Below are positions 1-9,800 of a stretch of 64,000 nucleotides of DNA, piece after piece (within the stretch, counting starts at the first letter, position 1; each line of letters opens with the position of its first letter). The notes under the pieces were generated by a model. The model had not been told where the DNA came from. It did no database searches and saw nothing but the letters and a program-made list of their open reading frames with translations. A program made the position numbers and the translations under genes. Source of the DNA: JAVBUY01 sp031552735 (GTDB taxonomy: Bacteria; Bacillota; Clostridia; Christensenellales; Aristaeellaceae); contig JAVBMF010000003.1 in assembly GCA_031552735.1 (NCBI GenBank), forward strand, positions 1 to 64,000, given 5' to 3'.

Positions 1-127
1 CGCCCTTGGCACTCCCCCGCTTGGCACACCCCTCTTTTGCGCCGCTGGCGGCGAAACCTCGGGGTGTCCAGAGGGACAATGTCCCTCTGGTAGGAGGCTT
101 GGAGGGCAATGCCCTCCAACGTCTTTT
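1..127. repeat. Intergenic palindromes, two near-identical hairpins
   Basis: No gene is visible here. Two perfect 10-bp hairpins stand side by side: 68-77 pairs with 81-90 and 99-108 pairs with 110-119. Both have the pattern GAGGG-x-AAT-x-CCCTC, so they look like two units of one palindromic repeat family. The second is followed by a T-rich run at 123-129, so it could end a plus-strand transcript entering from the left. A weaker GC hairpin lies near 41-55. Confidence 0.6.
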
Positions 128-2371
128 TTATTGCAGCATGATGCGTTTCCCACTCAGCGTCACGTTCAGCGGTTCGCCCGCCAGCAGTGAAAGCCGCGCG
201 CCGGTCTTGTCCATCTTCAACTGGATGCGCCGTCCGCGATAGACGATGGTGAACGCGTATCCCTGCCAGCAGTCCGGCAGGAAGGGCGAGAAGGACAGCC
301 CGTCCGCCGTGCGCATGCCCGCGAAGCCCTGCGCCAGCGCGAGCCAACTGCCCGCCATCGACGTGATGTGCAGGCCGTCGTCGGTGTCATGGTTGATGTT
401 ATCCAGATCGAGCCGCGCGGTGCGCTGGTACATCTCTACCGCCTTGGCGGTGTCGCCAATCTCGGCGGCTAGGATGCTGTGCACGCAGGGCGACAGGCTG
501 GACTCGTGCACGGTCATCGGCTCGTAGAAAGCGAAGTTGCGTTTTTTGGTGTCCAGATCGTACAGGTGACCAAGGAAATACAGTCCCTGTAACGTGTCGG
601 CCTGCTTGATAAAGCAGCTACGCAGAATGCGGTCCCAGGACCAGTGCTGATTGATCGGGCGGTCGGCGGGGTCGAGCGCGGTAGCGGGCATCAGGTCTTT
701 ATCCAGGAAGGTATCGTGCTGTACAAAGATGTCGCGCGTTTTGTCCTCGGGCAGATACATCCTGGCGGCGATGTCGGCGTAGCGTGCCAGCGTGTCGTCT
801 GTCAGCCCGAGCTGCGTTCGCCGGTCGGCGGACACCAGTGCCGCCGATTCCACGGTATAGGTCAGGCACCAAGCTGCCATGCGGTTGGTGTACCAGTTGT
901 TGTTCACGTTGTTCTCATACTCGTTTGGGCCGGTGACGCCGTGGATCATGTAACAGCGCTGTGTCGGCGGCTGGTGCACGCGCCCCGCCCAAAACGCCGC
1001 GATGCCTGCCAGCACCTCGATGCCATGCGTGCGCAGGTAGGTATCGTCGCCCGTGTAGGCGGTGTAGTGGTAGATCGCGTAGGCGATCGCGGCATTGCGG
1101 TGGATCTCCTCAAAGGTGATCTCCCACTCGTTATGGCATTCGATGCCGGTGAACGTGACCATGGGGTACAGCGCGCCGGGCAGCCCTTGCTGCGCGGCGT
1201 TGTGATATGCGCCGTCAAGTTGCAGATAGCGGTATTCGAGCAGGTCGCGCGCCACGTCCTGCCCGGCGATGGCCAGATACATTGGCAGGCAATAGGCCTC
1301 GGTGTCCCAATAGGTCGCGCCGCCGTACTTTTCGCCGGTGAATCCCTTGGGGCCGATATTCAGCCGCGCATCCTCGCCGTAATAGGTAGAAAATAGCTGG
1401 AAAATATTGAAGCGGATGCCTTGCTGCGCCGCGTCGTCACCCGCGATCACCACATCGGCGCTTTCCCAGCGTTTGTGCCATGCCGCGACGTGCGCGTCCT
1501 TTAGCGCGTCATATCCGCGCGCGGCGGCATCATGCGCGCCAGCGCAAGCGATGCGCGCCAACTGCGCCTCATCATGGTCACGGCTGGTGGCCACCGACAC
1601 ATACTTGCGCACGGTGATGCCCTGCCCGGCGCGCGCCACATGCGTATACCGCTGCGCGACATAGCCGGGTTGGATGACCGGCTCGGCAGCGGTGCTCTCG
1701 CTGATGCGCGTATGCATGGCGGCGGTGACGGCAAAGCGCGGTGTACCAAAGGGGTTTTCTTTGGTGCGGCAGGTGACGAAAAGCGCGTCGTCCGCCTGCC
1801 CTTGGTCCAGAAAATCCCAGAATGTTTCGTCAAAGTTGCTGTCCAGATTGCGCACGTCGGCATCCAGCGCGGGCGAAAGCGCCACCGTGCAGTCAAACTG
1901 CGGGGTCACCGTATAGCTCAGTGCCATTACGTCGCGTCGGTCGATGGACACAAACCGCTCGGTGGAGATGCGCACCTGCCCCTGCGGCATGCGCACGGTA
2001 GCGTCGCGTTGGAGCAGACCGCCGCGCATATCCAGCGTGCGCCGGAATGCCACCACCGGGTATTTGGCCAGATCCAGTGCCTCGCCGTCGATGTAGACAT
2101 CCAGCGCGATCAGATTGACCGCGTTAATCACCTTGCCAAAGTATTGCGGATAGCCGTTCTTCCACCAGCCCACACGCGTCTTGTCCGGGAACCACACCCC
2201 GGCCAAGTAGGTGCCGCGATGCGTATCGCCGGAATACTGCTCCTCAAAATTGCCGCGCATGCCCATCAAGCCGTTGCCGGTGGAGGTCAGGCTCTCGGCC
2301 AGGCGCTGGTGCTCGGGCGAAAAGTGGGTTTCTGTCAGCGTCCATGGGTGGATGTCAAATAGCGGACGCAT
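128..2371 (-). CDS. Glycoside hydrolase family 65 disaccharide phosphorylase, probably maltose phosphorylase
   Basis: A 747-residue cytosolic enzyme of the GH65 family, which splits alpha-glucosides with phosphate to give beta-glucose-1-phosphate. The acid-catalyst motif ECHNEWEITFEEIHRN lies around residues 412-427, with E415 and E417 inside it. An upstream WDTEAYCLP motif and a C-terminal YEPMTVHESSLS phosphate-binding motif match maltose phosphorylases. The start at 2371 is preceded by AAAGGAGGG; the reading frame extends 34 codons further upstream without a ribosome site. Substrate (maltose, trehalose, kojibiose, nigerose) cannot be fixed by eye; the motifs lean to maltose. A beta-phosphoglucomutase at 11.5 kb would use its product. 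A promoter and LacI-type operator lie just upstream. Confidence 0.88.
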   Translation of the reverse strand: MRPLFDIHPWTLTETHFSPEHQRLAESLTSTGNGLMGMRGNFEEQYSGDTHRGTYLAGVWFPDKTRVGWWKNGYPQYFGKVINAVNLIALDVYIDGEALDLAKYPVVAFRRTLDMRGGLLQRDATVRMPQGQVRISTERFVSIDRRDVMALSYTVTPQFDCTVALSPALDADVRNLDSNFDETFWDFLDQGQADDALFVTCRTKENPFGTPRFAVTAAMHTRISESTAAEPVIQPGYVAQRYTHVARAGQGITVRKYVSVATSRDHDEAQLARIACAGAHDAAARGYDALKDAHVAAWHKRWESADVVIAGDDAAQQGIRFNIFQLFSTYYGEDARLNIGPKGFTGEKYGGATYWDTEAYCLPMYLAIAGQDVARDLLEYRYLQLDGAYHNAAQQGLPGALYPMVTFTGIECHNEWEITFEEIHRNAAIAYAIYHYTAYTGDDTYLRTHGIEVLAGIAAFWAGRVHQPPTQRCYMIHGVTGPNEYENNVNNNWYTNRMAAWCLTYTVESAALVSADRRTQLGLTDDTLARYADIAARMYLPEDKTRDIFVQHDTFLDKDLMPATALDPADRPINQHWSWDRILRSCFIKQADTLQGLYFLGHLYDLDTKKRNFAFYEPMTVHESSLSPCVHSILAAEIGDTAKAVEMYQRTARLDLDNINHDTDDGLHITSMAGSWLALAQGFAGMRTADGLSFSPFLPDCWQGYAFTIVYRGRRIQLKMDKTGARLSLLAGEPLNVTLSGKRIMLQ

Positions 2372-2406
2372 AGGCTTCCCTCCTTTGGGCAGAGTGGGCA
2401 AACAAT

Positions 2407-2422
2407 GCGCAAGCGATTGCGC
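2407..2422. promoter_or_regulatory. LacI/GalR-family operator-like palindrome
   Basis: The 16-bp sequence GCGCAAGCGATTGCGC has perfect 6-bp arms around a CG centre, the usual layout of LacI-family operators such as those of MalR-type regulators. It lies just downstream of the -10 box of the GH65 gene, where bound repressor would block transcription. No LacI-family gene is present in the window. Confidence 0.6.
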
Positions 2423-2434
2423 TGATTCGGTTTC

Positions 2435-2463
2435 ATCGTACAGCGCACGGCGCGCACTGTCAA
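2435..2463 (-). promoter_or_regulatory. Promoter of the GH65 phosphorylase gene
   Basis: On the minus strand TTGACA (2458-2463) and TACGAT (2435-2440) are separated by 17 bp, a good housekeeping-type promoter reading into the GH65 gene. Confidence 0.65.
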
Positions 2464-2509
2464 GCGCGGCCAAAGAAAACCGCCGACGGAGATGTCGGCG
2501 GCGGGGGCA

Positions 2510-4090
2510 TTACAGAATCTCGTGGTAGACGCGACCGCTGCGCCCGGTTTCCTTGCCGCGCTGTTGGGCGCGTTGAGCGCGTTCCACCGATTGCCGCCAA
2601 GAGGCGTCGTTTTGCAGCATCAGCGACAGGCCGCAGGTCAGCGTGATGTGCGTCGGACCTTGCTTGGTCTGGAACGCGCGCTCGCACAGCGAGATGCGCA
2701 CATCCTCGGCACGCATCAGCGCGTCCTTGAGCGTGATGGTGTTGAGCACCAGCATCAGCGACGCGCCATGCCAACGCGCCACCATATCGTTGGAACGGAT
2801 ATGCTGCTGGATGATCGGCACAATCTGCTCGGCCAGCGAGTCGATCTCGGCATGCGCGGCTTCGGCGGTGTCGTCCAGCGTCAGCAGCACGATCGCGGTG
2901 GCGCGGCTGCCCGCCAGCACCTGGTCCGGCGTGATGCGCGAGAACGCGGGGAAGCTGTCGTCCAGCCAGTGCACCACGGATGCCGCTGTGCGCGGGCCGG
3001 TATAAGGTTTCAGCGCGCCCAGGCGTCGCAGTTCCTCATAGACCTTGTCAATCTTGCGCCGCTCTTCGCCGACGGTCTGCTCGCGCATATCCAGCAGCGA
3101 TTGCGCGTTCTGCCAGCTCTTGACCCCCTTGCGGTACGCGTGGAGCTGATAGCACAGAATGCCCAGCACCGCCAGCGCCACCACCGCCAGCGTGATGTAA
3201 AAAATCATGCTAGACAACGCGCGAAAGTGCGAAAGGTTAGGGTGCGTGAGGATATCAGGGGTGAGCATGCGCGCACTGACGCACAATGCGAGATCGCTGT
3301 CGGCCAGCACAATGGCGGAACAGGCTTGCGTCCCGGCACTGGCCTCTGCAATGGCAGGGAAAAAGGCGTTGCGGTGCTCGCGTAGCTGCGCAAGGTTATC
3401 GTTGGGCAGTGCGTTGACCAGCGGCGCGGAGCTTTCCGGCACCTGATAGCCATAGACCACCGGTGTCGCGGCGGGGATTTCGCGCTGATAGGCGATGCTT
3501 TCCTGCGTACCCGACGCGGTGCGCTGCAACCAGATCGAGAGCGTCACCTGCTCGGCCGGCCATGCCTGAATGGTGTCAATCGCCGCTTGGCGCAGGTATC
3601 CGTCCAGCGTCTGCTGGCGCACATATAGTAGAAGCGTTGTCCCGTCACTAAGCGGAATCTGATCAAAATACGGTGCGCCGCTTAGCGCAGAAACAGCGGC
3701 GGACAAGCTGTTCGCGGTCAATTGGCTGTCGGGTGACGCGGCCACGCGTGACGCGCCATCGGCGGAGAAGCACACCCAGCTGATGTCTCGCGGCCAAGTC
3801 GGGAAAATGGTCGCATCGGGCGCCTGGCGAAACCAGCTCGCGATCTTGGGAAACGCTTGGTCGATCTGCTCCCGGCGCTGATCGGCGACGCGCAGGATTT
3901 CCGCTTGCATATGCGAGGCAGTCAGGCGCAGCCAGTTGTGTTGCGTTTCCGCGTCCGCGGGCAGCAGCAGGTGCGCCACCGCACCGTCAAATACCGCTTG
4001 CATCGCGAACAATTGACCTGCGATCAGCACGCACGCCAACAAAATCGCTATCCAGGCGCTACTGCGCCACATGCTCTTTAGCGCTTGCAT
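2510..4090 (-). CDS. Membrane sensor protein with degenerate GGDEF domain
   Basis: A 526-residue membrane protein. Residues about 12-32 form a membrane segment, an extracytoplasmic sensor-like region follows to about 295, a second membrane segment lies near 298-320, and a short coiled coil leads to a C-terminal GGDEF-fold domain (about 385-525). The domain keeps the family pattern of N-D-x-x-A-R-W, a late TLTCGLS strand and a K-x-x-GR-x-x-V end, but the catalytic GGDEF signature is replaced by WHGAS. It is therefore unlikely to make cyclic-di-GMP and may bind nucleotide or act structurally. AAGGAG precedes the ATG. Confidence 0.75.
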   Translation of the reverse strand: MQALKSMWRSSAWIAILLACVLIAGQLFAMQAVFDGAVAHLLLPADAETQHNWLRLTASHMQAEILRVADQRREQIDQAFPKIASWFRQAPDATIFPTWPRDISWVCFSADGASRVAASPDSQLTANSLSAAVSALSGAPYFDQIPLSDGTTLLLYVRQQTLDGYLRQAAIDTIQAWPAEQVTLSIWLQRTASGTQESIAYQREIPAATPVVYGYQVPESSAPLVNALPNDNLAQLREHRNAFFPAIAEASAGTQACSAIVLADSDLALCVSARMLTPDILTHPNLSHFRALSSMIFYITLAVVALAVLGILCYQLHAYRKGVKSWQNAQSLLDMREQTVGEERRKIDKVYEELRRLGALKPYTGPRTAASVVHWLDDSFPAFSRITPDQVLAGSRATAIVLLTLDDTAEAAHAEIDSLAEQIVPIIQQHIRSNDMVARWHGASLMLVLNTITLKDALMRAEDVRISLCERAFQTKQGPTHITLTCGLSLMLQNDASWRQSVERAQRAQQRGKETGRSGRVYHEIL

Positions 4091-4123
4091 TCAAATGCTC
4101 CTTATCTTTTGGACCTGTCTTTT

Positions 4124-4152
4124 ACTGTACGACAGAACGCCGGGTTTGTCAA
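4124..4152 (-). promoter_or_regulatory. Promoter of the degenerate-GGDEF gene
   Basis: Minus-strand TTGACA (4147-4152) and TACAGT (4124-4129) with a 17-bp spacer, 34 bp before the ATG at 4090. This separates the gene from the TM2 gene upstream. Confidence 0.6.
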
Positions 4153-4186
4153 TTCACGTCGGGGTATTTACACCTTAAATCGACAG

Positions 4187-4211
4187 AAAAAAACGGCGGA
4201 TTGCTCCGCCG
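4187..4211 (-). terminator. Terminator of the TM2-domain gene
   Basis: A 7-bp GC stem (4194-4200 with 4205-4211, loop ttgc) is followed on the minus strand by a run of seven T residues (4187-4193). Confidence 0.75.
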
Positions 4212-4235
4212 GAAAGAGGGGGAAAGGAAAGCCGG

Positions 4236-4466
4236 TTAGTATACCAGCGGCAAGCCCATGCCATCGCGGAACCAGCCGACCACAATGCAGAATAGGTCGT
4301 AGAGCAAACCGATACCGAACAGACCACCAGTGAACAGGTAGATCAAACCGGTGCCAACCTTGCCGACATAAAACCGGTGCACACCAAGCACGCCGAGAAA
4401 CAGGCAAAGCAGCGCGGCGATCCAGCGGCTTCGGGGGCTGACAGGCGCATAATAGGGCTGATACAT
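4236..4466 (-). CDS. TM2-domain membrane protein
   Basis: A 76-residue protein made almost wholly of a TM2 domain: a first membrane segment with LCLFLGVLGVHRFYVGK, a short G-T-G-L link, then a second segment ending in YDLFCIVVGW. TM2 proteins are small two-helix membrane proteins of unclear role. The start at 4466 is chosen over a frame extension to 4493 because TAGGAGG lies 7 bp before it. The N-terminus is short and rich in Tyr and Pro, as is common in the family. Confidence 0.85.
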   Translation of the reverse strand: MYQPYYAPVSPRSRWIAALLCLFLGVLGVHRFYVGKVGTGLIYLFTGGLFGIGLLYDLFCIVVGWFRDGMGLPLVY

Positions 4467-4610
4467 GGGACAACCTCCTATATCATCATCCATGACGTTT
4501 TGTTCCTTGGGACGCTCCTATCATAGCACAGGTTTTTCGCCCCTGCACAAGAACAGCACTAAAGAACCATGAGAAAATCATGAGAAACGCGGAATACATA
4601 AAACCGAGGG

Positions 4611-4639
4611 TTGCCGCGTGGGCACAATTGGGGTATGAT
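4611..4639 (+). promoter_or_regulatory. Promoter of telA
   Basis: TTGCCG (4611-4616) and TATGAT (4634-4639) are separated by 17 bp, about 50 bp before the telA start. The gap 4494-4690 otherwise holds no gene. Confidence 0.5.
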
Positions 4640-4690
4640 AAGAGCATCGGAAATGCACCAATGATGCTATATAAATAGGAGGAAACAGAT

Positions 4691-5809
4691 ATGCCTGAAA
4701 AGAAAGAAGTCCCCGCCGTCGCGCCGGTGAACGTGGAGGAGAAGATTGATCTGAGCGCACAGGATATCGCGAAAAAAACCGAAATCGTCAGCGCGATTGA
4801 CGTGACCAAACCCGAGGAAGTGCTCAGCTTTGGCAACGAGGCGCAGCAGCAGATTGCGTCCTTTTCTGATGAAGTACTGGCCAACGTGCGCACCCGCGAT
4901 ACCGGGGAAGTCAGCGATATGCTGGCCAATCTCGTTTCGCAGCTTAGGAGCTTCGACGCCGGCGCCGAGCGCAAGAAGGGCTTCTTTGGCTGGTTCCAGT
5001 CCGCCACAAGCCAGATGAACAGCATGAAGGCTAAGTATGACAAAGTAGAAATCAATGTAACCACCATCACCGACGCGCTGGATCAGCACAAGGGGCAGCT
5101 GATCGACGACATCGGCATGCTGGAGAAAATGTACGAACTAAACCAGAACCACTTTAGTGCGCTCAATGTATATATTGCGGCGGGCGAGGAGAAAGTGAAG
5201 GAGCTGCGCGATATCGAGCTGCCCGCGCTGTTGAAAAAGGCCGACGAAACCAAAGAGGCTGCCGATGCGCAGGCCGCACGGGATTTCGCCGACCAGATCA
5301 ATCGGCTGGAGAAAAAGGTGCATGACCTGAAGCTGACCCGCCAGGTGTCCATCCAGATGGCGCCGCAGGTTCGGCTGATGCAGAACAATGACAGCGTGCT
5401 GGCCGAGAAGATTCAGTCCACGCTGGCCAACACCATTCCGCTGTGGAAGAGCCAGATGGTCATCGCGCTGGGTCTGACGCACGCCGACCGCGCGCTGAAA
5501 GCGCAGCAGGCGGTGACCGACGCCACCAATGAACTGCTCAAGAAAAACGCCGAAGCGCTCAAGCAAGGCACCATCCAGACCGCGCAGGCAGCCGAGCGTG
5601 GCGTGGTGGATATTGACACCATCCGCACCACCAATCAGTCGCTGATTGAAACCCTGGGCGAGGTGCAGCGTATTCAGGCGGAAGGCTCCGCCGCGCGCAT
5701 TGCCGCCGAGGCCGAGCTGGTGCGTCTGGAAAACGACCTGAAGCAAAAGATGCTGGAGTTTAGAGATGGAGCGGCTGCCACCGCGCCGGAGCTGCCCGCG
5801 GACGCATAA
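4691..5809 (+). CDS. telA: TelA family protein (toxic anion resistance)
   Basis: A 372-residue, soluble, largely alpha-helical protein of the TelA family. Family hallmarks are the W-F-Q-S region near residues 99-105, the long central coiled coil with LEKMYELNQNHF, and the segment LWKSQMVIALGL. Length fits the family (about 350-400). Members are linked to tellurite, nisin and other envelope stress, but their biochemical activity is unclear. AGGAGG precedes the ATG. It is read alone or with the downstream phosphatase, which starts 84 bp later with no terminator between. Confidence 0.9.
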   Translation: MPEKKEVPAVAPVNVEEKIDLSAQDIAKKTEIVSAIDVTKPEEVLSFGNEAQQQIASFSDEVLANVRTRDTGEVSDMLANLVSQLRSFDAGAERKKGFFGWFQSATSQMNSMKAKYDKVEINVTTITDALDQHKGQLIDDIGMLEKMYELNQNHFSALNVYIAAGEEKVKELRDIELPALLKKADETKEAADAQAARDFADQINRLEKKVHDLKLTRQVSIQMAPQVRLMQNNDSVLAEKIQSTLANTIPLWKSQMVIALGLTHADRALKAQQAVTDATNELLKKNAEALKQGTIQTAQAAERGVVDIDTIRTTNQSLIETLGEVQRIQAEGSAARIAAEAELVRLENDLKQKMLEFRDGAAATAPELPADA

Positions 5810-5893
5810 TAGACCAAAAGTCTGTTGTTTAGACAAAATTCGCCAAGAAAACCGACGAACTGGTTTGCGTCGCACAGACAAGGAGAACACCGC

Positions 5894-6631
5894 ATGACCG
5901 AAACAATTGGAACCCCGGATCGCTCGCTCACGTTGCAGGGCGCCTATAATCTGCGCGATTTGGGCGGCATCCCGCTGCAAAGAGGCCGACAGGTGAAACC
6001 GCGCGCGTTTTTCCGCATGGACGATCCCTGCACCATGACGCCCGCCGATGTGGCCTATGTCCAAGCGTTGGGCGTGCACACCGTCGTGGATCTGCGCTCG
6101 GCCGAGGAGGTCAATGTCAAACCGCACCCGCTGGCCGATGTGCCGTGGGCGACATACGCCAATATCTCGCTTAGCGTGCAGCCCACCGACGCTGCCGCCT
6201 TCGCGATGCTGGCTGACATGCGCAAACTGTACGCCTACATGCTCAGCGATTGCGGCGGAGTGTGGGTCAACGTGTTTCGCTTTATTCTGGCGCATGAGGG
6301 CGCGGTGCTGTTTCATTGTACGGCGGGGAAGGATCGCACCGGCGTGATGGCCATGCTGCTTTTATCGCTGGCTGGCGCCGACGATCAGGAGATCATCGAC
6401 GACTATGCGCTGACCGAGGTTGCCATGGCGCCGCGCAAGGAGCATTTGCTGAAGATTTGCCCGCCGGGCATCGATCCGCAGCGGTATGAAAACGCGCTGC
6501 ACGCCTATCCGGATACCATGCGCGCCACGCTGGACGTGCTGCACACGAAGTATACGGACGCATGGGCATACCTGACGCTGCAAGGCATGACCACCGACGA
6601 ACTGGTGGCGCTGCACAACCGGCTGGTATAA
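5894..6631 (+). CDS. Tyrosine-protein phosphatase (Y_phosphatase3 family)
   Basis: A 245-residue cytosolic phosphatase. The N-terminal NLRDLGGIPL and the P-loop HCTAGKDRTG (the C-x5-R active site, about residues 142-151) identify the family of bacterial dual-specificity/tyrosine phosphatases, some of which act on phosphoinositides or phosphotyrosine. The ATG at 5894 follows AAGGAGAACACCGC. An open frame continues 23 codons upstream without a ribosome site. A strong terminator follows. Confidence 0.88.
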   Translation: MTETIGTPDRSLTLQGAYNLRDLGGIPLQRGRQVKPRAFFRMDDPCTMTPADVAYVQALGVHTVVDLRSAEEVNVKPHPLADVPWATYANISLSVQPTDAAAFAMLADMRKLYAYMLSDCGGVWVNVFRFILAHEGAVLFHCTAGKDRTGVMAMLLLSLAGADDQEIIDDYALTEVAMAPRKEHLLKICPPGIDPQRYENALHAYPDTMRATLDVLHTKYTDAWAYLTLQGMTTDELVALHNRLV

Positions 6632-6647
6632 ACACATTAAAGCAAGC

Positions 6648-6677
6648 AAAACCGCGCACCGTCTGGTGCGCGGTTTT
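6648..6677 (+). terminator. Rho-independent terminator after the phosphatase
   Basis: A perfect 13-bp stem (6648-6660 with 6665-6677) with loop gtct and a T-ending arm closes the telA-phosphatase unit. Confidence 0.85.
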
Positions 6678-6774
6678 GTGTTAGCGCACTGTGCATGCGG
6701 GCTGCTTTTTCTTTCCATTTGCACGGCCTATGGTTCCGGGGAAGAAAACCTGTGTGCCGCGCGTCATATTGGCG

Positions 6775-6803
6775 TATACAGCGCGTACTAGGCGTGGTAT
6801 GAT
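6775..6803 (+). promoter_or_regulatory. Candidate promoter of the large secreted protein gene
   Basis: TATACA (6775-6780) and TATGAT (6798-6803) with 17-bp spacing, about 70 bp before the start at 6872. Confidence 0.4.
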
Positions 6804-6871
6804 GAAAGACAAGGATAGCCCACCTGTTGTAGTTTTCGGCAGCGGGAAGGGGCAGAGCGGGGGCGGTTTGC

Positions 6872-9800
6872 ATGAAGAGACAAAACTGGATATGCTTGCG
6901 AAAGGTGAGGCGCACGCTGGCGCTATGCTTGTGCGTAGCGTTTTTGTGGCAACCGTCCTATACGGCCGGAGCCTACTTTGAAGCGCCGTTGCCCGACCTG
7001 CCGATCCCCGCTGAGACCCCCACAGCGCAGGATCCGACGGTCGCGCCGCCCGCCGATCCGACAGACGCCCCGGCAACGCCGGAAGTACCCGAGCAAACCG
7101 ATACGCCAGCGCCCACCGAACCCCAGCTACCTTCTCAGACGCCTTTGCACACGGAAGCGCCCACTGCCACTCCGTCGCAAACCGAAACGCCCACTTCCGC
7201 GCCATCGCAAACCGAGGCCCCCACCAACGCGCATGAATTTGCTGACTTTACGCAGGGTTACGCCATCGTGCTGTATGGTACGTCACTGCGCACCAAGGCG
7301 CACGATCGCAAAATTTCCTATGAGATTTTACCTCTCGCGGCGGGAGAACTGGTGCTGGTGAAAGACCGTACTGCCTATGTGCCCGCGCGCGATGAGGAAA
7401 TAGACGAGGACGAAGATATTCCCGATTGGTTTTTGGTGACCGCGCGTGACAGTCAAGGCATGCAGGTAGAAGGCTTGGTCTGCGGCACGGATCTCTTCCC
7501 GTTGACCGAAGAAGAAACCGAAAGTCTGTTTGAGACCTGGGCGCAAGAAGCATTGCTGCCCGAGCACGGTCCCGCCGCCGAGGACGGCATCCCGTGCGTG
7601 GCGGGGGTCTTTATGCCGCCGCCCACCGAGGAGCCGGAACAAGGCGACGCAACCGCCGCGCCTGAGCCCACACCGACGATAGAGTCCACCCCCGACCCAA
7701 CAGACGAACCTACGACCGCACCAACCACGCCAACCGATCCGTCCGCGACACCGGAGCCCACCGAAACGCCGGAAAGCGACCTTTTACCAACTGAGACGCC
7801 TACTGCCCCCGCCGAGCCCGACCAGATGGGGCAATCGCTGCTGCGCGCGCAGGGGCTCATCAGCGAAGGGGAGAGCTTCCAACTGATGGCGCCGATGCTG
7901 GCCAGACAGGCCAGCATAACGCTTGACCCTGACCTTACCGACCCGGAGCGGCCGGAGGTGGAAGTGCGCTATAACGCGGTTACACCGCCTGCGCTGCCAC
8001 AGGTTGCGACGCTGGTGATTCATGCGCAAGATTCCGCACTAAACAGCGCCACCGAAATCGTCTCGGGCATCCGGCTGGTCACGGCCACCGGGCCGGATGC
8101 GAAGGTGCGCCCTTGCACCTATGATATGAGTCTGGACGCGTTTATTCTGTCGGTGTATGCAAATGGCCTGTATCAAATTGATGTGATGGATGTGGCGGGG
8201 CATTCCGCGCCGCCAGTTACCGCAGTGGTTTCCGGTCTGGACACCGCGACCACACAGGATGATACCCCGCCGGATATCGGCGCGCTGACCTTTTCGCCGC
8301 TGCCGCCCGAGTGGGCCGACGCGGTGGAGCTCTCGTTTGAAGTCACCGATACTGAATCCGGTGTCGGTGAGGTGTGGCTGGAAGACGCTCGTGGCTTGCG
8401 CAGCATGGGTGAAGCACAGTCTGGGGACACATACGCCATTTTCGTGTACGTGAATCAGGACTATATGCTGTACGCGCAGGATCGCGCGGGCAACAAGACG
8501 GCGGGAGTCCCGGTGACCATCACCCATGCCAAAGCAGACGATACCTATGCACCGACCATCGGTAGTTTTTCCTTTGATCCGCCGCCGCGCGACGATGGCG
8601 TAAACGAGGTCATGGTCGAGGCATGGGCCACCGTGGTCGATCTGCCGCGCCCCGGCGTTACGCCGCCGGAACGCGCCTCCGGTGTGGCGCTTGTCGAGGT
8701 GGCGCGCGTATCGGGCGAGGACGCGAACGGTGACCTGATCTATCAGGTGTTTGACGTGTGTTCGCCGCGCGGACAAAGCGGCGAGACCTATTCGTACACC
8801 TTTATGGAGGACGGCTGGTATGCCTTTGTCGCCACAGACAATGTGGGCAAGGTCAGCGTGTCAGACTTCGACATTGGCTACATTGGCGACGTAAAGCCGC
8901 GCGCGATCAACCCGGATTGGTATCTGAAACCCCGCGACGACGATATGGACGGCCTGTTTACGCAGACAGAGTTCCGTCTGGACCTGAACCCCGCCAACCG
9001 CGATACCAACGACGACGGACTGTGGGATGGGCTGAGTGTGCGCCTGGGATTGAGCGCCAACGATAAAAACACCGCACCGGAGGCCAGTGTCTTCACGCGC
9101 AGCGGCTCGACTGATATGCTCGACAAACTGGTGCGGGATGGCCGCCTGATCGCGCCGATTGTCGAGAAAAATCCGCAAAACTACCGCGCCGATGTGCAGC
9201 GCAAATGGAAGCAATCCGCCACCACGGTGTCCTGGATGGCGCCGGACAGCAACCAACTGGTGTGCATCAACAGCAATTCGGTTTTCACCGCGCGCATGAG
9301 CCATGGCGGACAGGTGGAGGTGCGCGATGCGCTGTCGCTGTATGCGCTGGACATGCGATCGCTCGGCAAGGGTGGCGAACGCACGCTGACCACCTGTGGC
9401 GACGGCAGTCTGGCGCTGCTGTATGACACCGACGGATACGGCGGCTCGCTGCGCAAGGACGCGTATCTGATCGACACCGCGCGCATGCAGGCGTATCGCG
9501 TGCCTAATACGCGCGGCGCGCGCGATGTGGCCATCAGCGAAGATGGCAACTATCTAGCGATCTGGTATGATGCCCGGTTGGTGCGCGTGACGCTGTCTAC
9601 CGGTGAGGTGTATCAGTGTGACGACGCCAAGCGTTGCGGCAATATCGAGATGATCAGCTTCCTGCCAGATGGACGGCTGGTCACCCGTGTGACGCTGCTG
9701 GGATATAGCGCGCTGACGCCGGCGGGCGGGCGTGAGATTGGCGAGGTCAAGCAGCTGCCGCGCATCACGCAGCGGCAAAGCTTAAAGGCGCTGACGGTAT

